This document shows, in pieces, positions 42,227 to 53,071 of a DNA stretch of 64,000 bases. Made by a program: the position numbers and the translations under genes. Under the pieces are notes generated by a model. That model was not told the DNA's origin and did no database searches. It saw only the letters and a list, made by a program, of their open reading frames with translations. Within the stretch, counting starts at the first letter, position 1; every line of letters begins with the position of its first letter. The stretch comes from Lentzea xinjiangensis (lineage in GTDB: Bacteria; Actinomycetota; Actinomycetes; Mycobacteriales; Pseudonocardiaceae), in the NCBI RefSeq assembly GCF_900110955.1, contig NZ_FOFR01000020.1, forward strand, positions 62,001-126,000, read 5' to 3'.

Positions 42227-43592
42227 GTGAACGCTGTACTGGACGGTCTGGCCGCGAACCCCGCCCTGCCTCCCCGGTTGGCCGACCGCCTGGCCGCCGT
42301 GCCCGGGGTGGCCCGCGAACTGGCCTGTCGCCCCGATCTGACGGCGGCGCAGGTGCGGGCGCTGCTGGCGCTGGACGACTGCGCGGTGGTGGCCGAGCTG
42401 CTGCACCGGGGCCGGGTCGCCCCCGCGGACGTGCCGGCCGCGAACCCGCGGGCCGCGCTGGTGCTGACCGGGCACCCGGACTGCGATCCCGCTCTGGTCC
42501 GCACCCTCGCCGCGCACCCGGACCCCGACGTCCGGGCCCAGCTTCCCGGGGCCGCCCGTTCGCTGCCTCCGGACGTGCTGGAAGAGCTGCTGCTCGATCC
42601 CGCGACGGCCGTCGAAGTCGTGCTGCACCACGCCTTGCCCCCCCTCGGCGGCCGGCTCGCTGAGCCGGCATCCGTGCCGGGAGGTGCGCGAAGCGTTGGC
42701 GGCCAGCCCTTTCACGCCTCCCGCCATCCTTTCGCGGATGAGCTCCGAGGCCGCGCTCGCCCGCGCACTGGCGTCGAACCCCGCCACACCCGCCCCGGTC
42801 GCCGCCGGCCTGATGCGCCACCACAGCGCCCGCCACTGCCTGGCCGCGCGCACGGACCTGCCCGCGGACCTCTACGAACAGCTCGCCTCGGAGGTCGAGC
42901 CCGGCGTTCTCGCGCGGCTGGCCCGCAACCCCGCCGTTCCCGGGCACGTCCTGCGCAGGCTCACCGGAACCCGCGCGCTGCGCCAGGAACTCCTGCGCAC
43001 CCCGGCGCTCCCGCTGGACCTGCTCGCCGACGTGGCCGCGACCGCACACCCCGGCCGCTTCCCGGTGCCGCGCATCGCTTCCGCCACGCGGGCCGAGCTC
43101 CGGACGCTGGCCGAGTCCGGCACGACGCCCGTGCGCAGGCTGGTGGCGGCCCACCCCGGCCTGCCGCCGGACCTGGTCGAGAGGTTCGTCGCGGACGCCG
43201 ATCCCGGCGTGGCCGGGGCCGTGGCGCCGACCCCGCAGGTGCCCGCCGACCGGCTGCGCGAGCTCGTCCCGCGGCACGGCCCCCGGCTGTGCCCGCGGGT
43301 GGCGCTGAACCCTTCCTGCCCACCGGAGTTGTTGCACCACATGGCTTTGTGCGTTTCGTCGTCGGCGGAGACGTACCGCGCGATCGCGCGGCATCCCGGC
43401 GCACGGGGCGAGACGTTGTTGCTGTGCCTGGGAGACGCGCAGGCCCGGCACCTGGCCGCGGCGCACCCGAACCTGCCGGTGGAGACGATCCTCGAGTTGC
43501 TGGGCAGTGAGTTCACGGCGGGGCCCGCGGCGGCCAACCCGTCGTTGCCGGTGCACGTGATGGAGGAGCTGGTCGACAGGAGCGGAGCGTGA
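42227..43592 (+). pseudogene. Leucine-rich-repeat-variant protein, frameshifted at a poly-C run
   Basis: The protein is made of repeated ~24-residue helical units (LASNPATPAPVAAGLMRHH, LARNPAVPGHVLRRLTG, VAAHPGLPPDLVERFVADADP, VALNPSCPPELLHHMAL), like the leucine-rich-repeat-variant/HEAT-type family. The frame from GTG 42227 is correct to the seven-C run at 42638-42644. After that the homologous repeats continue in another frame (SAAGSLSRHPCREVREALAAS) to the TGA at 43590-43592. One extra C explains the shift. The corrected protein is ~454 residues. Such repeats mediate protein contacts; the partner is unknown. It may be a sequencing error in a homopolymer. Confidence 0.85.
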
Positions 43593-43677
43593 AGTCGTTG
43601 GCGCGGACCAAGCCGCGAAGCGCATGAGCGCCAAGGCGCACCGCTCGACCTCCGGTGCTCCTCCCCGCAGAAGCAGA

Positions 43678-43707
43678 ACGGCCCCCGAGCCGAAGCTCGG
43701 AGGCCGT
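43678..43707. terminator. Bidirectional terminator before pgl
   Basis: ACGGCC/GGCCGT and CCGAGC/GCTCGG pair around a CGAA tetraloop with a single opposed C/A. It ends the pentose-phosphate operon (minus) and probably the repeat-protein gene (plus). Confidence 0.85.
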
Positions 43708-43719
43708 CCCGTTGTCACC

Positions 43720-44499
43720 TCAAGCCAGCGGTGGCTTGAACAAAGCCGGAACCTTCGACGCGGCCGCCGTGTCCAGCAGCCACAACGTCCGCCGCCGCCC
43801 GGTGGCGCCGGCGGCGGGTAGCTGCACCTCACCCGTGCCGGTCAGCGCCATGGCCACCGCGGCGGCCTTGGCCTCACCGGTGGTCATCAGCCAGACCTCC
43901 TGCGCGCGCCGCACCGACGACAACGTCAGCGACACGCGCGTGGGCGGCGGCTTCGGGCAGTTCCGCACCGCGACGACGGTGCGCTCCTTCTCGTACACCG
44001 CGGGAGAAGCCGGGAACACCGACGCCACGTGCCCCTCCTCGCCGACGCCCAGCAGGCACACGTCGAACGTCGGCACGTCGCCGTGGTCCTCCGGGCGGGC
44101 CAGGGAGGCCAGCACGTCGGCGTAGGCCGAGGCGGCGGCCTCGGGGTCGTCGCCGAACTTGCCGTCCGACGGCTCCATCACGTGCACGCGGGCGGGATCC
44201 ACCGGCACGTGGTCCAGCAGCGCCGCGCGGGCCTGGGTCTCGTTGCGCTCCGGGTGCCCGGACGGCAGGAAGCGCTCGTCGCCCCAGAACAGGTCGACGC
44301 GGGACCAGTCCACGGCGTCGCGGGCGCCGTTGCGGTTCAGGTGTTCCAGGACCGCGGTGCCGGTGCGGCCGCCGGTCAGCACGACCGACGCGGAGCCGCG
44401 GGCGGCCTGGGCGTCGACCATGCGGGTCACCAGGCGGGCCGCCGCGGCGGCGGCCAGGAGGTCGCCGTCGCGGTGGACCACTACTTGCGCGTTGCTCAC
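43720..44499 (-). CDS. pgl: 6-phosphogluconolactonase
   Basis: A 259-residue lactonase (DevB/SOL type) that hydrolyses 6-phosphogluconolactone in the oxidative pentose pathway. It has VLTGGRTGTAVLEHL (phosphate loop), DLFWGDERFLPSGHPERNE, LLGVGEEGHVASVFP (catalytic His region) and RVSLTL. GTG 44499 overlaps the opcA stop (GTGA). It is the last gene of the six-gene operon. Confidence 0.96.
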   Translation of the reverse strand: MSNAQVVVHRDGDLLAAAAAARLVTRMVDAQAARGSASVVLTGGRTGTAVLEHLNRNGARDAVDWSRVDLFWGDERFLPSGHPERNETQARAALLDHVPVDPARVHVMEPSDGKFGDDPEAAASAYADVLASLARPEDHGDVPTFDVCLLGVGEEGHVASVFPASPAVYEKERTVVAVRNCPKPPPTRVSLTLSSVRRAQEVWLMTTGEAKAAAVAMALTGTGEVQLPAAGATGRRRTLWLLDTAAASKVPALFKPPLA

Positions 44500-45521
44500 G
44501 AACTCGCCTTCGCCTTGGACTTCTTCACCGGCGCCGCCTTGCCGTTGGCCGGCTCCGCGGCCTCCGCGGCGGGCTCCTCCGCGGGCTTCGCGGACGGCAC
44601 GCGACCCTTCGAGACCTTCGACAGCGACTTCAGCGCGGCCGCGTAGACCTCGTCCGGGTCGAGCCTGCGCAGCTCCTCCGCGAGGCAGTCGCGCACCGAA
44701 CGGCGTTGCAGCGCCACCCGGCGCGACGGCTGGCCCGGCTGCGACAGCGTGCCCACCTTGCCGTCCGGGCGGTGCAGGTCGACGTCACCGGACGCACGGC
44801 CAAGGCGGACCTGGACGATGCCCTCGCCGGTGGTCGCCTTGAAGCGCTTGGCCGGCACCTTCAGCCTGTCGGTCAGCCACGCGGCCAGCAGGTCGGTGGA
44901 CGGCGAGTCGGCCTCGCCGGTGACCTCGGCCTCGACGATCTTCTCGTAGGGCGGCAGGTCCAGCGACGCCGAGAGCATGGCGCGCCACAGCGTCAGACGC
45001 GTCCACGCCAGATCGGTGTCACCTGGCGCGTAGTGCGCCCGGCGCGTCTCCAGGGCCTTGATCGGGTTCTTCTCGGCGGCCGCGTCGGTGATGCGGCGCT
45101 GCGCGAGCTGGCCGATCGGGTCCTTGGACGGCGACACCGGCGCGTCGAACGGCCACCACGCCACGACCGGGGTGTCCGGCAGCAGCAGCGGGACCACGCA
45201 GGACGCGCCTTCCTTGGCGAGCTCGCCGTAGAGCCGCAGGACCACGACCTCGGACGCGCCCGCGTCACCGCCGACGCGGATCTGCGCGTCCAGGCGCGGG
45301 GCGGCCTGCCGGGCACCGCGGGCCACGACGATCACGCGGCACGGGTGCTCGCGCGAGGCGTCGTTGGCCGCGTCGATCGCGGCGTCGGTGCGCTGGCCGT
45401 CCTCGGTCACGATGACCAGGGTCAGCACGCGGCCGAGGGTGGTCGCGCCACCCTCGTCCCGCAGCCTCACCAGGCGCGAGTTGATCTGGGACGTGGTGGT
45501 CGAGGGCAGGTCGATGATCAC
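44496..45521 (-). CDS. opcA: Glucose-6-phosphate dehydrogenase assembly protein OpcA
   Basis: A 341-residue OpcA, required for assembly or activity of Zwf in cyanobacteria and actinobacteria. It has VIVTEDGQRTDAAIDAANDASREHPCRVIVV, PLLLPDTPVVAWWPFDAP and DLAWTRLTLWRAMLSASLD. The C-terminal ~45 residues are Lys/Ala/Glu-rich and disordered (EEPAAEAAEPANGKAAPVKKSKAKASS), an extension beyond the core. GTG 45521 lies in the zwf stop (GTGA), and the end overlaps pgl the same way. Confidence 0.95.
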   Translation of the reverse strand: MIIDLPSTTTSQINSRLVRLRDEGGATTLGRVLTLVIVTEDGQRTDAAIDAANDASREHPCRVIVVARGARQAAPRLDAQIRVGGDAGASEVVVLRLYGELAKEGASCVVPLLLPDTPVVAWWPFDAPVSPSKDPIGQLAQRRITDAAAEKNPIKALETRRAHYAPGDTDLAWTRLTLWRAMLSASLDLPPYEKIVEAEVTGEADSPSTDLLAAWLTDRLKVPAKRFKATTGEGIVQVRLGRASGDVDLHRPDGKVGTLSQPGQPSRRVALQRRSVRDCLAEELRRLDPDEVYAAALKSLSKVSKGRVPSAKPAEEPAAEAAEPANGKAAPVKKSKAKASS

Positions 45522-47059
45522 GGACGCCTCCAGTGCCTTCCGGTCCTGGCGGTCATCGCGTCCGCCGACGGCGGTCCCCAGGTTCCAGCCTTGTACTTCT
45601 CGAGCGCGGGTTCGTCCTTGCGCGCCCAGAACTCCAGCACCGGGTCGAGGATCTCCCAGGAGAGCTCGACCTCGTCGTTCTTCGGGAACAGCGACGGCTC
45701 CCCGAGCAGCACGTCCAGCAGCAGCCGCTCGTAGGCCTCCGGCGACGACTCGGTGAACGAGTGGCCGTAGCCGAAGTCCATCGTGACGTCGCGGACCTCC
45801 ATCGTGTTGCCCGGCACCTTCGACCCGAACCGGATCGTCACGCCCTCGTCCGGCTGCACGCGCACGACGAGCGCGTTCTGGCCGAGCTCCTCGGTCGCGG
45901 TGTCGTCGAACGGCAGGTGCGGCGCCCGCTTGAACACGACGGCCACCTCGGTGACGCGGCGGCCCAGGCGCTTGCCGGTGCGCAGGTAGAACGGCACGCC
46001 CGCCCAGCGCCGGGTGTTGACCTCGCAGGTGATCGCGCCGAACGTCTCGGTCTTCGACTCGGGCGAGAAGCCGCCCTCCTCGAGCAGGCCGGGCACCTTC
46101 TGGCCGCCCTGCCAGCCGCCGGTGTACTGGCCGCGCGCGGTGGTCTCCTCGAACGGCTCCGCCGGACGCGTCGCCGAGAGGATCTTCACCTTCTCCGCCC
46201 GCAGGTCCGCGGGCTTGAAGGAGACGGGCTCCTCCATCGCGATCAGCGCGAGCAGCTGCAGCAGGTGGTTCTGGATGACGTCGCGCGTCGCGCCGATGCC
46301 GTCGTAGTAGCCGGCCCGGCCACCGAGACCGATGTCCTCGGCCATGGTGATCTGCACGTGGTCGACGTAGTTCGAGTTCCAGATGGGTTCGTAGAGCTGG
46401 TTCGCGAACCGCAGCGCCAGGATGTTCTGCACGGTCTCCTTGCCGAGGTAGTGGTCGATGCGGAACACCGACTCCTCGGGGAAGACCTCGTTGACCGTGC
46501 GGTTGAGCTCCTTGGCCGAGGCGAGGTCGTGGCCGAACGGCTTCTCGATGACGACCCGGCGCCACTGGTCGCCCTGCGCCTGCGCCAGGCCCGCGCGCTT
46601 GAGCTGGTTGATCACCGTCGGGAACGCGCCCGGCGGGATCGACAGGTAGAACGCGTGGTTGCCGCCCGTGCCGCGCTCGGAGTCGAGCGCGGCGAGGCAC
46701 GAGGCCAGGTTGTCGAACGCCTCGTCGTCGTCGAACGTGCCCTGCACGAACCGGATGCCCTCGGCGAGCTGCGCCCAGACCGCCTCGTTGAACGGCGTCC
46801 GCGCGTGCTCCTTGACCGCGTCGTGGACGACCTTCATGAAGTCCTGGTCCGCCCAGTCGCGGCGGGCGAAGCCCACCAGGCCGAAGCCCGGCGGCAGCAG
46901 ACCCCGGTTCGCGAGGTCGTAGATCGCGGGCATCAGCTTCTTGCGCGACAGGTCACCGGTCACGCCGAAGATGACCAGCGCGCTGGGGCCCGCGATGCGG
47001 GGCAGGCGCTTGTCGCGCGCGTCCCGCAGCGGGTTGCGCCACTTGCCGGATGTGGTCAC
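45518..47059 (-). CDS. zwf: Glucose-6-phosphate 1-dehydrogenase
   Basis: A 513-residue NADP-dependent G6PDH, the entry to the oxidative pentose pathway. It has the dinucleotide loop FGVTGDLSRKKLMPAIYDL, EKPFGHDL, the catalytic RIDHYLGKE and the FYLRTGKRL substrate region. GTG 47059 has AGGAGG upstream and overlaps the pgi stop (GTGA). The coupled order zwf-opcA-pgl places enzyme, assembly factor and next enzyme together. Confidence 0.97.
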   Translation of the reverse strand: MTTSGKWRNPLRDARDKRLPRIAGPSALVIFGVTGDLSRKKLMPAIYDLANRGLLPPGFGLVGFARRDWADQDFMKVVHDAVKEHARTPFNEAVWAQLAEGIRFVQGTFDDDEAFDNLASCLAALDSERGTGGNHAFYLSIPPGAFPTVINQLKRAGLAQAQGDQWRRVVIEKPFGHDLASAKELNRTVNEVFPEESVFRIDHYLGKETVQNILALRFANQLYEPIWNSNYVDHVQITMAEDIGLGGRAGYYDGIGATRDVIQNHLLQLLALIAMEEPVSFKPADLRAEKVKILSATRPAEPFEETTARGQYTGGWQGGQKVPGLLEEGGFSPESKTETFGAITCEVNTRRWAGVPFYLRTGKRLGRRVTEVAVVFKRAPHLPFDDTATEELGQNALVVRVQPDEGVTIRFGSKVPGNTMEVRDVTMDFGYGHSFTESSPEAYERLLLDVLLGEPSLFPKNDEVELSWEILDPVLEFWARKDEPALEKYKAGTWGPPSADAMTARTGRHWRRP

Positions 47060-48660
47060 GAGCCGTCCTCCTGGACTGCCTCGACGAGCTGGGCCAGACC
47101 TGCGATCCGGTCCTGCAGGTGCAGCCGCAGCACCGGCCGGCCGTGCTCGGCCAGCACCTGACCGTCGCCGAGCGCCTGCGCGAGCTGGAGCTGCGCGAGC
47201 GTGTAGGGACGGCCGGGCACCTCCAGGTCGTCGCCGGACTCGCCGGTGATCTGGATGAACACGCCGTTCTGGTGACCGCCCTTGTGGTACTGGCCGGTCG
47301 AGTGCAGGAACCGCGGACCCCAGCCGAACGTGGTCTGCAGGTGCGTCCGCTTCGCGATCTCCGCGCGGAGCAACGCGAACGACGCGTCGTCGATCCTGTC
47401 CAGGTACGCCTGAACCGAGATGTAGCCGTGCTCGGGCGCCACCTCGACCAGCGCCGCGAGCGCTTCCGCGACGGTGTGCACCTCGCGCGGCGCCCAGCCG
47501 GTGCCGTGGCCCTCGACCGGACCGTCCACGAAGGACGGCGCGGTGGCCGCGACCGCCGGAGCGTCGAGCAGGGCGCGAGCGGCCTTCTTCGCGGCCTCGA
47601 CGTCGGGCTGGTCGAACGGGTTGATGCCGAGCACCCGGCCGACGAGCGCGGTCGCGTACTCCCACAGCAGGAACTGCGCGCCCAGCTTGCCCTCGACCGC
47701 GACGTTCGCCGACCCGGTGGCCGGTCCGATGGCGACGGTCGTCGCGTCGGAGCGCGCGTTCACGAAGCCCTCGGCGCCGGGGCCCTCGACGACGACCGGC
47801 AGCAGGCCGGTGCCGTTCTTGCCGGTGGACTCGGCGATGAGCTGCTCGGCCCAGTCGCCGAACCCGGCGATGCCGGAGCCGGTGTCGGCGAACACGATCT
47901 TCTCCGCGCCGTTCGCGTGCGCGGCGCCGAAGATGGCCGCGAGCTGGACGGCGGGGTTGTCGGGCGAGTCCTGCGACAGGACCTCGGCGGCCTCCGCCGC
48001 GTCGTCGAGGAGCGACTCGACGTCGGCGCCCGCGAGGTAGGACGGCACCAGGCCGAACGCGGTCAGCGCCGAGTAGCGCCCGCCCACGTTCGGGTCGGCC
48101 AGGAACACCTTGCGGTAGCCCGCCTCCTCGGACGCCGACTGCAGGGGCGAACCGGGGTCGGTGACCACCACGATGCGCGACGCGGCGTCGATGCCCGCGT
48201 CGGCGAAGGCCTTCTCGAAGATGCGCCGGTGGCTGTCGGTCTCGACGGTGCCACCGGACTTGGACGACACCACGATCACCGTGCGCTCGAGGTCACCGGC
48301 GAGCGCGTCGGCGACCTGGGCGGGATCGGTGGTGTCCAGCACGACCAGGGGGACGTTCTGCGTCCGCGTGATCACCTCGGGGGCCAGCGAGGAGCCGCCC
48401 ATCCCGGCGAGCACGACGCGGTCGACGCCCTCGGCGTGCAGCTGCTCGCGCAGAGCCTTCAGCTCTCCGAGCAGCGGGCGGGAGGTCTCGTGCAACGTCG
48501 TCCACGAGAGGCGGATGCTCGCCTCGGACTCGGCTTCCGGCCCCCACAGGGTCGGGTCCTGCGCGGTCAGCTTGCTCGGCACCGAATCCGCGACCAGGTC
48601 AGCAGCGATCGTGCTGACCTGGTCGGCGTTCGGTGACCTCACGATGTCGACGGAGGTCAC
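47056..48660 (-). CDS. pgi: Glucose-6-phosphate isomerase
   Basis: A 534-residue sugar isomerase interconverting glucose 6-phosphate and fructose 6-phosphate. It has VVLAGMGGSSLAPEVI, VVSSKSGGTVET (sugar-phosphate-binding SIS motifs), VVVEGPGAEGF and PFDQPDVEAAKKAA. It belongs to the form found within actinobacterial pentose operons. GTG 48660 is 7 bp after the tal stop; its end overlaps zwf. In M. tuberculosis pgi is not in this operon. Confidence 0.95.
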   Translation of the reverse strand: MTSVDIVRSPNADQVSTIAADLVADSVPSKLTAQDPTLWGPEAESEASIRLSWTTLHETSRPLLGELKALREQLHAEGVDRVVLAGMGGSSLAPEVITRTQNVPLVVLDTTDPAQVADALAGDLERTVIVVSSKSGGTVETDSHRRIFEKAFADAGIDAASRIVVVTDPGSPLQSASEEAGYRKVFLADPNVGGRYSALTAFGLVPSYLAGADVESLLDDAAEAAEVLSQDSPDNPAVQLAAIFGAAHANGAEKIVFADTGSGIAGFGDWAEQLIAESTGKNGTGLLPVVVEGPGAEGFVNARSDATTVAIGPATGSANVAVEGKLGAQFLLWEYATALVGRVLGINPFDQPDVEAAKKAARALLDAPAVAATAPSFVDGPVEGHGTGWAPREVHTVAEALAALVEVAPEHGYISVQAYLDRIDDASFALLRAEIAKRTHLQTTFGWGPRFLHSTGQYHKGGHQNGVFIQITGESGDDLEVPGRPYTLAQLQLAQALGDGQVLAEHGRPVLRLHLQDRIAGLAQLVEAVQEDGS

Positions 48661-48667
48661 TTCGTGA

Positions 48668-49776
48668 TCAGCCCTTCAGTTGAGCCAGTTGGTTCGTCAC
48701 CGTCTCGAGCAACTCTTCCCAGGACTTCTCGAACTTCTCGACGCCCTCGGTCTCCAGGGCGACGAACACGTCCTGCAGGTCGATTCCCACGGCGGCGAGC
48801 CGGTCGAAGACCTCCTGGCCCTCGGCGGCGCGTCCGGTGACCGTGTCACCGGTGATCTTGCCCCCGTCTGCGACGGCCTGCAGCGTCTTCTCCGGCATCG
48901 TGTTCACGACGCCGGCGACGACGAGCTGGTCGACGTAGAGGGTGGGGGAGTAGCTCGGGTCCTTCACGCCGGTCGACGCCCACAGCGGGCGCTGCGCGTT
49001 CGCGCCGTCCGCCTTCAGAGCCTCCCAGCGCTCACCCTGGAAAGTCTTCTCGAACGCGCCGTAGGCGATCCACGCGTTGGCCAGGGCCGCCTTGCCGCGC
49101 AGCGCCTTGGCCTCGTCCGAGCCGATCGCGTCCAGGCGCTTGTCGATCTCGGTGTCCACGCGGGACACGAAGAACGACGCGACGGAGTGGATCGTGCGCA
49201 GGTCGTGGCCGTTGGCCTTGGCCTGCTCGAGGCCCGCGAGGTAGGCCTCCATGACGAGCTCGTAGCGCTCGACGGAGAAGATCAGCGTGACGTTGACGGA
49301 GATGCCCTCGGCGATCACCTTCGTGATCGCGGGGATGCCCGCCTCGGTGGCCGGGATCTTCACCAGCAGGTTCGGCCGGTCCACGGTCTTCCACAGGTCC
49401 TGCGCCTCGGCCACGGTCTTGTCCGTGTCGAACGCCAGGCGCGGGTCGACCTCGATGGAGACGCGGCCGTCCACACCACCGGTCGAGTTGTAGATGTCGC
49501 GGAACTTGTCGCACGCGTTGCGCACGTCGGTCGTCGTGACCTCGCGGATGGTGGCCTCGGTGTCGGCACCCCGGTTCGCGAGCTCGCGGACCTGCTCGTC
49601 GTAGGACTCGCCCTTCGACAGCGCGCCCGCGAAGATCGTCGGGTTCGTCGTGACGCCGACGACGTTCCACTCACGGATCAGCTCGTCGAGGTTGCCGCTG
49701 GTGAGGCGCTCGCGGGACAGGTCGTCCAGCCAGATGGAGACGCCGGCTCCTGACAGTGCTTCGAGATGCGGCTTGC

Positions 49777-49780
<4 letters not shown>
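48668..49780 (-). CDS. tal: Transaldolase
   Basis: A 370-residue transaldolase that moves a three-carbon unit from sedoheptulose 7-phosphate to glyceraldehyde 3-phosphate. It has GVTTNPTIFAGAL, VSIEVDPRLAFDT, the Schiff-base Lys in NLLVKIPATEAG and ISVNVTLIFSVERY, all in a TIM barrel. The length is normal for the actinobacterial long form. GTG 49780 overlaps the tkt stop (GTGA). Confidence 0.97.
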
Positions 49781-51867
<2,087 letters not shown>

Positions 51868-51970
51868 GGACTTACAGCTCCACTCTTGTCGCTAGGGCGG
51901 GCGGCTCGTGGGTGAATCGATCCCGAACGGCCTGGCCCGCGTCTCTCCCTCGTCCTCCGGCCAGCCTAGT

Positions 51971-52028
51971 CCTGAGAGATTCAGAAGGTGCTCTGAAAGG
52001 TCTCAGGCGGATGTGTGCCGAGGCACAC
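51971..52028. promoter_or_regulatory. Two inverted repeats between tkt and ctaB
   Basis: CCTGAGA (51971-51977) pairs with TCTCAGG (52001-52007), and inside it TTCAGA (51980-51985) pairs with TCTGAA (51992-51997). Next to it GTGTGCC (52013-52019) and GGCACAC (52022-52028) form a 16-bp near-palindrome. They lie in the 249-bp divergent region and could be operators for the pentose operon or for ctaB. Clear -35/-10 boxes were not found. Confidence 0.5.
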
Positions 52029-52116
52029 CAGTACCCGAACGGGCTGTGAATTCTTCCCGCGGTTACCATCGGTCGCTGGATTTCCCCCCACTCGTGACAC
52101 GAGGAGCGTTCCCGCG

Positions 52117-53049
52117 ATGAGTGCCGACAGTCTCGTTGCCGAGGCCCCCGCCAGGTCGCCTCGCCAGGTTGTCGGCGCCTACGTCGCGCTCACCAAGCCG
52201 CGGGTCATCGAGCTGCTGCTGATCACCACGATCCCCGCGATGCTGCTCGCCCAGCACGGCCTGCCGCCGCTGTGGCTGATCGCCTGCACCCTGACCGGCG
52301 GCACCCTCGCCGCGGGGTCGGCGAACGCCCTCAACTGCTTCGTCGACGCCGACATCGACTCGGTCATGAAGCGGACGACGGCCCGCCCGCTCGCGCGCAA
52401 CGCCATCCCGCCGCGCAACGCCCTGATCTTCGGCGTCGTGCTCGGCGTCGTCTCGTTCGCGTTCCTGTGGATCTTCGTCAACCTGATGTCCGCGGTCTTC
52501 GCCGTGGCGACGATCCTCTTCTACATCTTCGTCTACACGCTGGTGCTCAAGCGCCGCACCTCCCAGAACATCATCTGGGGCGGCATGGCGGGCTGCATGC
52601 CGGTCATCATCGGCTGGAGCGCGGTGACGGGCACCGTCGAGTGGCCCGCGCTGGTCATGTTCGGCGTCATCTTCTTCTGGACGCCGCCGCACACCTGGGC
52701 CCTCGCGATGAAGTTCAAGGAGGACTACGCCCGCGCAGGCGTGCCGATGCTGCCCGTGGTGGCCACAGCTCAGCAGGTGACGCGGCAGATCGTGATCTAC
52801 AGCTGGATCACCGTCCTGTGCACCCTCGCCCTGGCCCCCGTCACCTCGTGGATCTACGTGGCCGTGGCGGCGCTGGCCGGCGTGTGGTTCGCCGTCTTCG
52901 CGCACAAGCTGCACAACGTCGTGCGCCGGGGCGGGTCCACGAACACCATGAAGTTCTTCCACATGTCGAACCTCTACCTGATGCTCGTGTTCTGCGGTCT
53001 CGCCGTGGACGCGGTGGTCGGGTTGCCGGTGCTGGGCTGGCCGTTCTAG
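52117..53049 (+). CDS. ctaB: Protohaem IX farnesyltransferase (haem O synthase)
   Basis: A 310-residue UbiA-family prenyltransferase with ~9 membrane helices that adds farnesyl to haem B for cytochrome oxidase. It has the Asp motif NCFVDADIDSVMKRT, RPLARNAIPPRNALIFG, and the second motif in ALAMKFKEDYARAGVPMLPVV. ATG 52117 follows GAGGAG; a longer frame upstream looks non-coding. It is divergent from tkt, as in mycobacteria. Confidence 0.97.
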   Translation: MSADSLVAEAPARSPRQVVGAYVALTKPRVIELLLITTIPAMLLAQHGLPPLWLIACTLTGGTLAAGSANALNCFVDADIDSVMKRTTARPLARNAIPPRNALIFGVVLGVVSFAFLWIFVNLMSAVFAVATILFYIFVYTLVLKRRTSQNIIWGGMAGCMPVIIGWSAVTGTVEWPALVMFGVIFFWTPPHTWALAMKFKEDYARAGVPMLPVVATAQQVTRQIVIYSWITVLCTLALAPVTSWIYVAVAALAGVWFAVFAHKLHNVVRRGGSTNTMKFFHMSNLYLMLVFCGLAVDAVVGLPVLGWPF

Positions 53050-53071
53050 CTGCACCTCCAGGCGTACGGCT

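Noticed and set aside
42072..43832. A 586-codon minus-strand frame over the repeat protein
   Set aside because: The plus-strand repeats match a family in two joined frames; the minus frame is Arg/Gly low complexity.
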